From positions 186,001 through 250,000 of the forward strand of contig NZ_LAKD02000001.1 in NCBI RefSeq assembly GCF_000968685.2: DNA of 64,000 nt. Reading direction: 5' to 3'. Position 1 is the first letter of the stretch. Every line of letters begins with the position of its first letter. The notes beneath the pieces were generated by a model, which worked only from the letters and a program-made list of their open reading frames with translations, was not told the origin of the DNA and searched no databases. The stretch comes from Streptomyces antioxidans. Lineage in GTDB: Bacteria; Actinomycetota; Actinomycetes; Streptomycetales; Streptomycetaceae. Position numbers and translations under genes: made by a program. Shown piece by piece: positions 35,514 to 44,771 of the stretch.

Positions 35514-36598
35514 CAGAACATCACCACCGAGCGCAGCACCTCACCGCGGTGCATCTTGGCGAACGCCTCCTCGATGTCCTCGAGCCCGATCGTCTCGCTG
35601 ACGAACGCGTCCAGGTCGAGGCGGCCCTGCTGGTAGAGGTCGACCAGCATGGGGAAGTCGCGGTCCGGCAGACAGTCCCCGTACCAGGAGGACTTGAGCG
35701 CCCCGCCGCGCCCGAAGACGTCCAGCAGCGGCAGTTCCAGCTTCATCTCGGGGGTGGGGACGCCGACCAGGACGACGGTCCCGGCCAGGTCGCGGGCGTA
35801 GAACGCCTGCCGGTAGGTCTCGGGGCGGCCCACCGCCTCGATGACCACATCGGCGCCGTTGCCGTCGGTCAGCTCCCGGACGGCCTCGATGACGTCGGCG
35901 CTGCCCGCGTCGAGGGTGTGGGTGGCGCCCAGCGAGCGGGCCCACTCCAGCTTCCGCCCGTCCAGGTCCACCGCGATGATCTTCGCGGCCCCGGCCAGCC
36001 GCGCCCCGGCGACCGCGGCGGCGCCGACCCCGCCGCAGCCGATCACGGCGACGGAGTCACCGCGCTGGACATTGCCGGTGTTGAGCGCGGCGCCGATCCC
36101 GGCCATCACCCCGCAGCCGAGCAGCCCGGCCGCGGCGGGCGAGGCCGAGGGGTCGACCTTGGTGCACTGCCCGGCGGCCACCAGCGTCTTCTCGGCGAAC
36201 GCGCCGATGCCGAGCGCCGGGGTCAGCGCGGTGCCGTCGGTCAGGGTCATGGGCTGCTTGGCGTTGTGGGTGTTGAAGCAGTACCAGGGGCGGCCGCGGC
36301 GGCAGGCCCGGCACTCATGGCAGACCGCGCGCCAGTTGAGGATCACGAAGTCGCCGGGGGCCACCTCCGTGACGCCCTCGCCCACGGACTCCACGGTGCC
36401 CGCCGCCTCATGGCCGAGGAGGAAGGGGAACTCATCGTTGATCCCTCCCTCCCGGTAGTGCAGATCGGTGTGGCAGACGCCGCACGCCTGGACCCGCACC
36501 ACCGCCTCGCCGGGACCCGCGTCCGGCACCACGATCGTCTCGATCCTGACCTTCTCGCCCTTGCCGGGGGCTACCACGCCGCGTACCTGTTGAGTCAT
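35513..36598 (-). CDS. mscR: S-(hydroxymethyl)mycothiol dehydrogenase
   Basis: 361 residues, ATG 36598. Class III-type zinc alcohol dehydrogenase: [14 protein letters not shown] (catalytic zinc), [12 protein letters not shown], a structural zinc cluster spread over [18 protein letters not shown] loop [12 protein letters not shown]. The sequence follows the mycothiol-dependent formaldehyde dehydrogenase group. Co-transcribed with the metallo-hydrolase; the 5' region 36599-36655 would hold its promoter. Confidence 0.92.
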   Translation of the reverse strand: MTQQVRGVVAPGKGEKVRIETIVVPDAGPGEAVVRVQACGVCHTDLHYREGGINDEFPFLLGHEAAGTVESVGEGVTEVAPGDFVILNWRAVCHECRACRRGRPWYCFNTHNAKQPMTLTDGTALTPALGIGAFAEKTLVAAGQCTKVDPSASPAAAGLLGCGVMAGIGAALNTGNVQRGDSVAVIGCGGVGAAAVAGARLAGAAKIIAVDLDGRKLEWARSLGATHTLDAGSADVIEAVRELTDGNGADVVIEAVGRPETYRQAFYARDLAGTVVLVGVPTPEMKLELPLLDVFGRGGALKSSWYGDCLPDRDFPMLVDLYQQGRLDLDAFVSETIGLEDIEEAFAKMHRGEVLRSVVMF

Positions 36599-36655
36599 GA
36601 CAGCAGCGTAAGTGGCGACCAGCGGCTACGACAGGGATGACGGGGCCCGTCCGCA

Positions 36656-36687
36656 ACGGGCCGCACCGGTCGCCCGGTGCGGCCCGT
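36656..36687. terminator. Terminator between the mscR and metalloprotease genes
   Basis: Perfect 14-bp stem (ACGGGCCGCACCGG with CCGGTGCGGCCCGT), loop TCGC, about 70 bp beyond the stop of the minus-strand protease gene. Confidence 0.85.
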
Positions 36688-36714
36688 CACCGCTTCGGCG
36701 GACCGCTCGCTCCA

Positions 36715-36772
36715 CGCTCTACTTCACGTTGAGCGACGCTCTACTTCACGTTGGGCACGTCACTTCACGTTG
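36715..36772. repeat. Tandem copies of the metalloprotease 3' end
   Basis: CGCTCTACTTCACGTTG occurs exactly at 36715-36731 and 36737-36753 (22-bp period), and CACTTCACGTTG recurs at 36761-36772, where it encodes the last residues Asn-Val-Lys and stop. On the coding strand the stop codon is therefore followed by two further Asn-Val-Lys-stop copies. Confidence 0.85.
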
Positions 36773-38379
36773 ATCGCGGTCCAGGCGGCGGCGACCGCCT
36801 TGTACTCGGTGGAGTTCGCCCCGTAGAGGTCGGACGCGGCGCTGAGGGTGCCGGTGCGGGCGCCCGCGTACTTGGTCGTCGAGGTCCAGTACGTGGTCAG
36901 GGCCCGGTACCAGATCTTGATGGCCTTGTCCCTGCCGATCCCGGCGACGGTCGAGCCGTCGTAGGTCGGGCTGTTGTAGCTCACGCCGTTGATCACCTTC
37001 GCGCCGCTGCCCTCGGACAGCAGGTAGAAGAAGTGGTTGGCGGGCCCGGAGGAGTAGTGGACGTCGATGCCCCCGAGCGAGGAGGACCAGTAGTCCTTGG
37101 ACGCCCCGTCCTTGCTGGGCTTGTCCTGGTAGCGCAGCGGGGTGCCGTCGCCATTGATGTTGATCTTCTCGCCGATGAGGTAGTCACCGACGTCCGCGGA
37201 GTTGCCCGAGTGGAACTCCACCGCGGTGGCGAAGATGTCGGAGGTGGCCTCGTTGAGACCGCCGGACTCACCGCTGTAGTTGAGGTTGGCGGTGGCCGCG
37301 GTCACCCCGTGGCTCATCTCGTGGCCGGCCACGTCCAGCGAGGTCAGCGCGTTGGCGTTGCCCGAGCCGTCGCCGTAGGTCATGCAGAAGCAGGAGTCCT
37401 GCCAGAAGGCGTTGACGTAGTTGTTGCCGTAGTGGACGCGGGAGTACGAGCCCACGCCGTCGTTCCTGATGCCGTTGCGGCCCAGGAACTCCTTGTAGAA
37501 GTCCCAGGTCTCGGCCGCGCCGTAGTGCGCGTCGACGCCGGCGGTCTGGCGCCCGCCGCCCCATACGTCATCCGCGTCGGTGAACAGGGTGCCGGTTCCA
37601 GAGCTGCCCTGGTTCAGGTCGTAGGTCTTGTGGTTGCCCCGGGTGGAGTCGGTGAGGCTGTACGTGGAGCCGCTCTTGGTGGTGCCCAGGGGCACCGTGC
37701 CGCTGTACTTGCTGGTGCCGGTGCCGGTCTCGACGCCTTCCCACTGGGACAGCTTCTCGCCCGTGGAGGCGTCGGTGACGACGTGCAGCTCGCTCGGGGT
37801 GCCGTCGGCCTGCGTGCCGGTGACGACGGTCTCCCAGGCCAGGACGGGGGTGCCGGTGGTCGCCCAGACCACCTTCCGCGGCGACTTGGCCTTCTCGCCG
37901 GTGGTCGCCTCGGGCGCGGCCTTCAGCGCGGCGCCGGAGGCGGCCGAGGGGGCCACGGCGGCGTCGGTGCTCTTGACCGCTATCCGCGCGCTGGTGGCCT
38001 TGTTGACGGAGCGCGCGCCGCTGGTCCTCTCGTGGACGACCAGGTCGCCGCCGAGGACGGGCAGCCCCGCGTAGGTGCGCTCGTAGCGGGTGTGAACGGT
38101 TCCGTCCGCGTCCTTGATGACGTCGCGGACGAGGAGCTTCTCCTTGGCCCCGAGTCCGAGGGACTCGGCCTGCGCGGAGGCGTCGGCCTGGGCCGCCTTG
38201 ATCGCGGTGGCGCGCTCGCCCGCGGTCAGCGGAAGCGCCGTGGCGCCCGCCTCGCGGGAGTTCTCCGGCTGGGCGCTGGCCTGGCCGGTCTGCACGCCGA
38301 TGACGACCATGGCGGCGGAGGCGACGAGCGCCGCCACGCGGACGGTCTTCTTACGGGGGGAGGAAGCGATGGGTCTCAC
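36760..38379 (-). CDS. Secreted M4-family (thermolysin-like) neutral metalloprotease
   Basis: 539 residues; GTG 38379 with AAGGAG upstream. A twin-Lys signal peptide (SPRKKTVRVAALVASAAMVVIG) leads to an FTP/PepSY propeptide (about residues 50-210) and the catalytic domain with VAGHEMSHGVT (zinc-binding HExxH) and GGLNEATSD (third ligand Glu), then SGPANHFFYLL with the catalytic His. Extracellular zymogen. Its 3' end is duplicated downstream. Confidence 0.96.
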   Translation of the reverse strand: MRPIASSPRKKTVRVAALVASAAMVVIGVQTGQASAQPENSREAGATALPLTAGERATAIKAAQADASAQAESLGLGAKEKLLVRDVIKDADGTVHTRYERTYAGLPVLGGDLVVHERTSGARSVNKATSARIAVKSTDAAVAPSAASGAALKAAPEATTGEKAKSPRKVVWATTGTPVLAWETVVTGTQADGTPSELHVVTDASTGEKLSQWEGVETGTGTSKYSGTVPLGTTKSGSTYSLTDSTRGNHKTYDLNQGSSGTGTLFTDADDVWGGGRQTAGVDAHYGAAETWDFYKEFLGRNGIRNDGVGSYSRVHYGNNYVNAFWQDSCFCMTYGDGSGNANALTSLDVAGHEMSHGVTAATANLNYSGESGGLNEATSDIFATAVEFHSGNSADVGDYLIGEKININGDGTPLRYQDKPSKDGASKDYWSSSLGGIDVHYSSGPANHFFYLLSEGSGAKVINGVSYNSPTYDGSTVAGIGRDKAIKIWYRALTTYWTSTTKYAGARTGTLSAASDLYGANSTEYKAVAAAWTAINVK

Positions 38380-38896
38380 TCGGTCTCCTTGCCTTGGGGC
38401 CGCCGGGTCGCGGCCCTGTGTAGGGGGTACGGACGGCCATGGGTGGGCCGTCCGGTCGAGCAGGAGTGGTGCGAGTGGTGCACAGAGAGGTGCGTGCGGG
38501 CCCTGCCGCGGGGTCAGGAAGACACGCGGCGGGCCGACCAGAGATTGTCATTGAACGATCGATTGGGATAGGCGCGTAACAAGAATTTGACTCGACGTTG
38601 TTCAAGTGGGGGCGAATTCGGTCAGCGAGGCATGAGGCAACAACGGCTGGTTGATGCCGACTTATGGCACTACGTCATGCCCCCGCCGCATCGGCTCCTC
38701 CGGCCGGGGCGGGGCCGGGTCCCGGCCGATCGCCCAGGTGACGAGCGGGGCGCGGCGGTTGGCGGGCGCGGGGGGCGGCGCCGCCGTGCGTCGCCGGGTA
38801 CGCGACGAGAAGACGATCTGCGCGACGGGCCGCGGACCACCGCGTTTCCCGAGCGCACGGCCCCGTTCCAGAACTCCCGAGCGCACGGCCCCCGCG
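38380..38896. other. 517-bp intergenic region, protease promoter side
   Basis: No supportable gene. The first 230 bp has an AT-richer core near 38540-38610 (around TTGTCATTGAACGATCG), which fits the minus-strand promoter of the protease; the rest (38670-38896) is GC-rich and follows the alcohol dehydrogenase stop. No clear hairpin terminator was seen. Confidence 0.5.
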
Positions 38897-39907
38897 TCAG
38901 AACTCCAGTACGGCCCGGTAGCGGGCCCGTCCGCGGCGGACGTGGTCGAGCGCGTCGTCGATGCGCGCGACCGGGAACGTCTCGACGGCCGGGCGGATGC
39001 CGTGCCGCGCCGCGAAGTCCAGCATCCGCCGGTTTTCCTCGACTGATCCCACGAGGCCGCCCACGAGCCGCTTCTCCCCAGTCAGCAGACTCAACGGGTG
39101 GACGTTGAACGATCCGTGGGGAACGCCGACCACGGACAGCGTCCCCTGCGGGCGCAGCGCCGCGAGGTAGGCGTCCCACGGCAGATCGGCCGAGACGGTC
39201 GAGAGGATGAAGTCGAACGAGCCCGAGGCCCGCTGCAGCCCCTCGTCCGCGACGATGAACTCGTGGGCGCCGAACCGCCGGGTGTCGTCCGCCTTCGCCG
39301 CCGTCGAGGAGATGGCGGTCACATGGCAGCCCCACGCGGCGAGGAACTGGACCGCGAGGTGGCCCAGGCCGCCGACGCCCACCACGGCGACCCGGTCCGT
39401 GGGCCGCACCCCGTTCCGGCTGATCGCCGAGAACACCGTGATCCCGGCGCACAGCAGCGGCGCCGCGTGCTCGGAGGCGAGCGAGTCGGGCAGGGGCTGG
39501 ACGTACCGCCAGTCGCTCGCCCGCAGCAGGGTGGCGAACGCGCCGCGGTCGCCGCGCAGGACCGTGTCGTCCTTGTGCGGGCACAGATGCTGCCGACCGG
39601 TGAGGCACCACTCGCAGGTGAAGCACGCCCCGGCCACCGCGCCGACGCCGACGCGCTGACCGACGGCCAGCCGGGTGCCGTCCACGGCGCCGCCCACGGC
39701 CGCGATCACGCCGACCGCCTCGTGCCCCGCCACCACCGGGTACCGGGAGAGGCCGTATACGTCGTCCACCAGGCCGATGTCGGTCTGGCAGACGCCGCAG
39801 TGGGTCACGGCGACATCGACCTCCAGCGGCCCCAGGGGCTCCGGCTCGTACTCGAGCGGCCGTACCGGGCCACCGGCTCGCTCCACCGCGTATGCGCGCA
39901 CGGTCAT
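38897..39907 (-). CDS. Zinc-dependent NAD(P) alcohol dehydrogenase
   Basis: 336 residues from ATG 39907, six bases after GAGGTGG; ATG 39922 is less likely. HCGVCQTDIG catalytic zinc motif, GHEAVGVIAAVG, structural zinc cysteines in CFTCEWC...LC, and NADP loop VVGVGGLGHLAV. It resembles the cinnamyl-alcohol-dehydrogenase/YahK group. Divergent from a TetR gene with operator copies in between, so it is probably induced by an aldehyde or alcohol ligand of that repressor. Confidence 0.92.
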   Translation of the reverse strand: MTVRAYAVERAGGPVRPLEYEPEPLGPLEVDVAVTHCGVCQTDIGLVDDVYGLSRYPVVAGHEAVGVIAAVGGAVDGTRLAVGQRVGVGAVAGACFTCEWCLTGRQHLCPHKDDTVLRGDRGAFATLLRASDWRYVQPLPDSLASEHAAPLLCAGITVFSAISRNGVRPTDRVAVVGVGGLGHLAVQFLAAWGCHVTAISSTAAKADDTRRFGAHEFIVADEGLQRASGSFDFILSTVSADLPWDAYLAALRPQGTLSVVGVPHGSFNVHPLSLLTGEKRLVGGLVGSVEENRRMLDFAARHGIRPAVETFPVARIDDALDHVRRGRARYRAVLEF

Positions 39908-39927
39908 GCGCGTCCACCTCATTTTCT

Positions 39928-39943
39928 AACTAACTAGTTGGTT
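39928..39943. promoter_or_regulatory. TetR operator 1
   Basis: AACTAACTAGTTGGTT, a 16-bp near-perfect palindrome 21 bp upstream of the dehydrogenase start; one mismatch between arms. Confidence 0.7.
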
Positions 39944-39984
39944 CTGTCTGGGTGCGACGCTACGCGCCCGCCCTCAGCGCTGGC

Positions 39985-40000
39985 AACTAACCAGTTGGTA
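39985..40000. promoter_or_regulatory. TetR operator 2
   Basis: AACTAACCAGTTGGTA matches operator 1 at 14 of 16 positions, lies 57 bp from it, and ends 12 bp before the TetR start, fitting autoregulation. Confidence 0.7.
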
Positions 40001-40011
40001 ATCTGAGCCCC

Positions 40012-40593
40012 GTGTCTCCCCGGAAGAGCGATGCCACCCGCCGCCGCCTGCTCGACGCGGCCACCGCCGACTTCGCCGCCCATGGCATCGCGGGCGCCCG
40101 GGTCGACCGCATCGCGGCCGCCGCGGGCGTCAACAAGGCACAGCTCTACGCCTACTTCGGGGACAAGCTCGGCCTCTTCGGCGCCGTCTTCCGCCGCCAC
40201 GCCGACGCCGTCGTCGACGCCGTGCCGTTCACGGCCGACGACCTCCCCCAGTACGCCGTGCGGCTCTACGACGCCGCCATCGCGCGCCCGGAGCTGGTCC
40301 GCCTGGCCGCCTGGGCGCGGCTAGAGGGAGTGGTCACCGACAACCAGGTGACCGAGTCATCCGCCGTCACCGTCAAACTCCGGGCCATCGCCGAGGCCCA
40401 GCGCGACGGCCGGGTCACCGCCGAGATCGACCCCGAGGACGTCCTCGCGCTGGTCCTGGCCATGGCCCTGACCTGGTCCGCCGTCGGCCTGTCCACCACC
40501 GCGGCCCCCGACGACCCACCCCCGACCCACAACCGCCGCAAGCAGGCCCTGTTCCAGTCGGTCTCGGGCGCCTTCGGCGTGCCCAACCCCTGA
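40012..40593 (+). CDS. TetR-family repressor
   Basis: 193 residues, GTG 40012. N-terminal HTH: RRRLLDAATADFAAHGIAG, VDRIAAAAGVNKAQLYAYFG. The C-terminal ligand domain is unassigned. The two operators in its promoter and that of the divergent dehydrogenase indicate that it represses both. Confidence 0.94.
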   Translation: MSPRKSDATRRRLLDAATADFAAHGIAGARVDRIAAAAGVNKAQLYAYFGDKLGLFGAVFRRHADAVVDAVPFTADDLPQYAVRLYDAAIARPELVRLAAWARLEGVVTDNQVTESSAVTVKLRAIAEAQRDGRVTAEIDPEDVLALVLAMALTWSAVGLSTTAAPDDPPPTHNRRKQALFQSVSGAFGVPNP

Positions 40594-40664
40594 ACGCGTG
40601 GCATGACCTGGACACCAGCGAGTTCTGACCCCGTTCCCCTTTAGGGAGACCGGGTCGTGGATGC

Positions 40665-40700
40665 GCCGAGGGCCGCCCCGGATGCGGGGCGGCCCTCGGC
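40665..40700. terminator. Bidirectional terminator between tetR and terD
   Basis: Perfect 16-bp stem (arms 40665-40680 and 40685-40700) with loop GATG, placed between convergent genes. Confidence 0.9.
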
Positions 40701-40720
40701 CGTGGTGCGCTGGTGGGACC

Positions 40721-41296
40721 TCAGACGTTGACGCCGAAGTCCTTGGCGATGCCCACCAGGCCGGAGGCGTAGCCCTGGCCCACGGCGCGGAACTTCCACT
40801 CCGTGCCGTTGCGGTACAGCTCGCCGAAGACCATGGCGGTCTCGGTGGCGGCGTCCTCGCTCAGGTCGTAGCGGGCGATCTCGGTGCCACCGGCCTGGTT
40901 GACGATGCGGATGAAGGCGTTCCGCACCTGGCCGAAGTTCTGGCTGCGGGACTCGGCTTCGTAGATCGAGACCGGGAAGACGATCTTCTCCACGTCGGCC
41001 GGCAGACCGGCCAGGTTGATGTTGATCTGCTCGTCGTCGCCCTCGCCCTGGCCGGTGACGTTGTCACCGGTGTGGACGATGGTCTGGTCCGGAGTGGACT
41101 TGTTGTTGAAGAACACGAAGTGCTGGTCGGAGTAGACCTTGCCGTTGGTGTTCACGGCGATGGCGCTCGCGTCGAGGTCGAAGTCGGTGCCCGTGGTGGT
41201 GCGGACGTCCCAGCCGAGGCCGACCGTGACGGCGGTCAGGCCCGGTGCCTCCTTGGTGAGCGAGACGTTGCCGCCCTTGGACAGGCTTACAGCCAT
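40721..41296 (-). CDS. terD: TerD-family calcium-binding stress protein
   Basis: 191 residues from ATG 41296 (AAAGGGA upstream). [54 protein letters not shown] and [17 protein letters not shown] are the family hallmarks, including the Asp-rich calcium sites. TerD proteins are linked to tellurite/stress resistance and to development in Streptomyces. Monocistronic. Confidence 0.96.
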   Translation of the reverse strand: MAVSLSKGGNVSLTKEAPGLTAVTVGLGWDVRTTTGTDFDLDASAIAVNTNGKVYSDQHFVFFNNKSTPDQTIVHTGDNVTGQGEGDDEQININLAGLPADVEKIVFPVSIYEAESRSQNFGQVRNAFIRIVNQAGGTEIARYDLSEDAATETAMVFGELYRNGTEWKFRAVGQGYASGLVGIAKDFGVNV

Positions 41297-41470
41297 GGGG
41301 TGTCCCTTTCGTGGTCTCGATGGTCCGAGGCGACGGGCGAAGCCGTCGTCACCCTCCACAACGCCATGAATGGCCCAACAGGTTCCAGCACTCTTTACTT
41401 TCTTTGCCAAACCCTGATGTCGGGGTACGACGAGATAACGAGATGACGCGGCCGGGGTCGGCGGGCGACC

Positions 41471-41908
41471 ATGGGGGACATGCCCGCGCCCTATGTCATC
41501 CGAGGTTCTGTCTCCTTGCCGGAGGCCGAGTTGATGTGGCGTTTCTCGCGGTCATCCGGGCCCGGCGGACAGCACGTCAACACCAGCGACAGCCAGGTCG
41601 AGCTGCGCTTCGACCTCGGCCGCACCGAGGCGCTGCCGTCCGTATGGAAGGAGCGCGCCCTGGAGCGGCTGGCGTCCCGGCTGGTGGACGGGGTGGTGAC
41701 CGTACGGGCCTCCGAGCACCGTTCGCAGTGGCGCAACCGCGAGACGGCCGCCGTAAGGCTCGCGTCACTGCTCGCGGAGGCGACCGCGCCACCGCCCAAG
41801 CCGCGCCGCCCCACCCGGATCCCCCGGGGCATCAACGAGCGGCGGCTGCGCGAGAAGAAGCAACGGAGCGAGGTCAAGCGGGGCCGTACGGGGCGGGGCT
41901 GGACGTAG
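41471..41908 (+). CDS. arfB: ArfB/YaeJ-like peptidyl-tRNA hydrolase (ribosome rescue)
   Basis: 145 residues, ATG 41471 or 41480. The [18 protein letters not shown] segment holds the GGQ catalytic loop of class I release factors without codon-recognition domains, and the C-terminus is a long basic tail ([17 protein letters not shown]) that inserts in the empty mRNA channel in ArfB. It releases peptides from stalled ribosomes. Confidence 0.94.
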   Translation: MGDMPAPYVIRGSVSLPEAELMWRFSRSSGPGGQHVNTSDSQVELRFDLGRTEALPSVWKERALERLASRLVDGVVTVRASEHRSQWRNRETAAVRLASLLAEATAPPPKPRRPTRIPRGINERRLREKKQRSEVKRGRTGRGWT

Positions 41909-41970
41909 CCCGGGGCCCCGCCGCCGCGTCGCCGCGCCACATCCGTCCTCCCGCCAGTCTTCCGCGCCCC

Positions 41971-42528
41971 TCACCCCAGCGTCCGGTAGCGCCCCCTGAA
42001 GTACGTCAGCGGCCCGCCCTCCGCGGCCGGTGTCGCCGCGGCGAGCACCCGGGCCACCACCAGCGTGTGGTCCCCGGCCGTCACCCGCTGCTCGGTGCGG
42101 CACTCCATCGTGGCCAGCGCGCCCACCGCGAGCGGGGCCTCCGTGTGCTCGCCCCGCACCACGGTCATGTCGTCGAACAGCAATCTGTCGCTGATGCGCC
42201 CCTTCATGGCGAATCGCCCCGCGATATGCCGCTGACCCTCCGACAGGACCGATACCGCCCAAAGCGGCTGTCGCTCCAGGAGCTCATCCATCCGGGACCC
42301 GTTGCGAACGCTCACCATCACCAGCGGCGGGTCAAGTGACACTGACATGAACGCGGTGGCCGTCATGCCGACGTCCTCGCCCCGCGGCCCCTCTTCCGGG
42401 TCGTGCGCGGTCACCAGCACCACACCCGCGGTGAACCGCGACAGCGCGGTGCGGAACTCGTCCTCGCTCACCCCACCAGCATGGGGGACGGCGGGCTCGG
42501 CTGGGCTGGAAGGAGTCGTCGGGAACAC
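41971..42528 (-). CDS. Flavin reductase-like FMN-binding protein
   Basis: 185 residues, GTG 42528; a GTG at codon 20 is an alternative start. FRTALSRFTAGVVLVTA, GMTATAFMSVSLDPPLVMVSV and the late DHTLVVARV belong to the flavin-reductase split-barrel family (HpaC-type) that supplies reduced flavin to monooxygenases. No partner oxygenase is adjacent. Confidence 0.9.
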   Translation of the reverse strand: MFPTTPSSPAEPAVPHAGGVSEDEFRTALSRFTAGVVLVTAHDPEEGPRGEDVGMTATAFMSVSLDPPLVMVSVRNGSRMDELLERQPLWAVSVLSEGQRHIAGRFAMKGRISDRLLFDDMTVVRGEHTEAPLAVGALATMECRTEQRVTAGDHTLVVARVLAAATPAAEGGPLTYFRGRYRTLG

Positions 42529-42738
42529 CCTTCGACGCTAACCGCCCCCGGCCGGTCCCCGCATCGGGCCGGGGAACCACGCGGGGCGTAGGTCGCGGGC
42601 CGTAAGCCCGGCGCCGGGCCGGGGGTGCCCGGGCTCCCCGGGCGGCCACCTCGCATGGCCGGGCGCCCGCATCCCGGGATTTGCGATCACAAAAGTTAGG
42701 AGCGCTCCCATGCGCCCTGTTGAAGAAGTGAACACGGT

Positions 42739-42756
42739 CTGTGACATGAATCACAG
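42739..42756. promoter_or_regulatory. CRP-type site upstream of the diguanylate cyclase gene
   Basis: CTGTGA-CATGAA-TCACAG is a perfect palindrome of the TGTGA-N6-TCACA class bound by CRP/FNR-family regulators. It lies 120 bp upstream of the start at 42876. Streptomyces has a Crp protein; binding here is inferred. Confidence 0.6.
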
Positions 42757-42770
42757 CAGCCAGTAATTGT

Positions 42771-42784
42771 TGACCCTGTGTACC
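42771..42784 (+). promoter_or_regulatory. BldD-like operator upstream of the diguanylate cyclase gene
   Basis: TGACCCTGTGTACC fits the BldD consensus TNACNC(A/T)GNGTNA at all but the last position. cdgB is an established BldD target in S. coelicolor, which supports the call. It sits 14 bp from the CRP-like palindrome. Confidence 0.65.
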
Positions 42785-42875
42785 GAGTGGGCAGCTCGCT
42801 GTGATTCAGTGGCCGTGGCAATCGGACGACAACACGCCAGGAGTTTGCTGTCGAGGTCTCGGGGGAGTGCGATCG

Positions 42876-44564
42876 ATGGAGACCGAGTCGGAGCCGTACA
42901 TCCGCCTTGCGACACTGCGGCAGCTGCACCAGGTGGTCGCCGGTCTGAACACCGCCCGCAGCCTCGCGGACACCCTTCAGGCCGTCGCCGACGGCGTCAC
43001 CGCCGGGCTCGGCTTCGAACTGTCGGCCGTCAACCTCGTCCGCCCCGACGGGGACCTCGTCGTCGCCGCCGTCGGCGGCAGTGCCGGGGCCGAGGCGCTG
43101 ATGGCCGGGCGGGTCGGCTCCCGCCGCTCCTGGGAGCGCCGGCTGTCCATGGGCGAGCGCTGGGGCGATCTGCGCTTCATCCCGTACAGCGAGGGCTGGG
43201 TCCTCGACGACGACGACGTCCCGCAGTGGCACACCCCGGGGCCCGCGCCCCGCTTCCCCGACGAATGGCATCCGATGGACCGCCTGTTCGCCCCGCTCTA
43301 CGCGGCGGGCGCCTCCGGCGGCGAGCTCATCGGCGTCCTGTCCGTCGACAAACCGCGCAACGGCCGCCACCCCGGCGCCTGGGCCCGCGAGGCCCTCCAG
43401 ATGTACGCCTTCCACGCGGCCGTCGCGATAGGCAACGCCCGGCTGCGCGGCAACATGCAGCGCGCCCTGCTGCGCCTGGAGCGCGAACAGCAGGCGCTGC
43501 GCGCCAGCGAGGAGTCCTTCCGCCAGGCCTTCGAGTACGCGCCCAGCGGTATGGCCATCGCCGAGATGGGCGGCGATCAGCACGGCCGGCTGCTGCGCAC
43601 CAACGACGCCCTGTGCCGGCTGCTGGGCCGCCAGGCCTCCGCGATGCGCCGCTACTCCTTCTCCGACCTGGTCCACCCCGAGGACATCGGCACCCTGCTG
43701 CGCACCTCGGCCGAGGGCGGCCGGGCCGAGCTGCGGCTGGCCCGCCGCGACGGCTCGTACGTCTGGGTCTCGCTGCGCAACTCGGTGGTGGCCGACGCCG
43801 CCGACGGCCCGCGCTTCCTGCTCACCCACGTCGAGGACATCGAGGAGCGCAAGCGCCATGAGCTGCAGCTCGCCCACCGCGCCAGCCATGACTCGCTGAC
43901 CGGCCTGCCCAACAGCGCCGAGCTGCGCGCCCGGCTCGCCGCCCGGCTGTGCGCCACCCCGCCCCGGCCGGGCGGGGACGAGGACGGCGGCGCTCCGGAC
44001 GGCGCCCTCGCGGGCGGCGGCGGGGTCTATGTGGACGCGGCGGGGCATCTGCACGGCTTCGACGAGTTCGAGTGCTTCGGCACCCCGCCCCCGGTCGAGA
44101 CCACCGCGTTCGACGGCCATGTGCACACCGTCCCGCCCAACGAGGACTCCGCCGCCGATGACGGCCATAAGGGGCTCGCGGTGCTCTTCTGCGACCTCGA
44201 CGGCTTCAAGTCCATCAACGACCGGTTCGGGCACCACGCGGGCGACGCCGTGCTGATCGAGGTCGCCCGCCGGCTGACCAACGGCGTGCGGGAAGGGGAC
44301 ACGGTCGCCCGCCTCGGCGGTGATGAGTTCGTCGTCCTCGCCGACGGCCTCGGCCGGGCCGACGCGGCGGACCTGGCGGTGCGGCTGCGGAACGCGATCA
44401 TTCCGCCCATCCGGGTGGACGGCCGGGCCGTCCGGGTCGGTGCCAGCTTCGGCATCGGCTGGGCGGGCTGCGGAATGTCGGCCGAAGAGGTGTTGCACTC
44501 CGCTGACCAGCGGATGTACATCGAGAAGCGGTCCCGCTCCAAGGACCGCCGCCGGGCCGGATAA
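42876..44564 (+). CDS. cdgB: GAF-PAS-GGDEF diguanylate cyclase (CdgB-like)
   Basis: 562 residues, ATG 42876 after GGGGGAG. A GAF domain (about 10-190), a PAS/PAC segment (FRQAFEYAPSGMAIAEM to EDIEERKRHELQ) and a GGDEF domain (HDSLTGLPN, FCDLDGFKSIND, VARLGGDEFVVLAD) are in order. The catalytic GGDEF motif is intact and no RxxD inhibitory site immediately precedes it. An unusual linker of about 80 residues (about 365-450, Gly/Asp-rich) is inserted inside the GGDEF domain after the LTGLPN region. It makes c-di-GMP, which controls BldD and thus development. Confidence 0.94.
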   Translation: METESEPYIRLATLRQLHQVVAGLNTARSLADTLQAVADGVTAGLGFELSAVNLVRPDGDLVVAAVGGSAGAEALMAGRVGSRRSWERRLSMGERWGDLRFIPYSEGWVLDDDDVPQWHTPGPAPRFPDEWHPMDRLFAPLYAAGASGGELIGVLSVDKPRNGRHPGAWAREALQMYAFHAAVAIGNARLRGNMQRALLRLEREQQALRASEESFRQAFEYAPSGMAIAEMGGDQHGRLLRTNDALCRLLGRQASAMRRYSFSDLVHPEDIGTLLRTSAEGGRAELRLARRDGSYVWVSLRNSVVADAADGPRFLLTHVEDIEERKRHELQLAHRASHDSLTGLPNSAELRARLAARLCATPPRPGGDEDGGAPDGALAGGGGVYVDAAGHLHGFDEFECFGTPPPVETTAFDGHVHTVPPNEDSAADDGHKGLAVLFCDLDGFKSINDRFGHHAGDAVLIEVARRLTNGVREGDTVARLGGDEFVVLADGLGRADAADLAVRLRNAIIPPIRVDGRAVRVGASFGIGWAGCGMSAEEVLHSADQRMYIEKRSRSKDRRRAG

Positions 44565-44771
44565 CGTAGCCGCCGGGCCGGATGAGGTAGGGGGGCGGTC
44601 GGTCGCGGTAGGCTGCGGCGATGCGGCCCTGCCGCCGACAGTGAACCGATCGTGAATATTGGCCATCCGGACAGCACACGCCCTGTTGAGGCCCTCTCGA
44701 CCCTGATATGAGCTGTCGTGGCGCGTATCGATCCTGCGCCGATGGTCATATGCATAGGGGAGTGACGAGGG

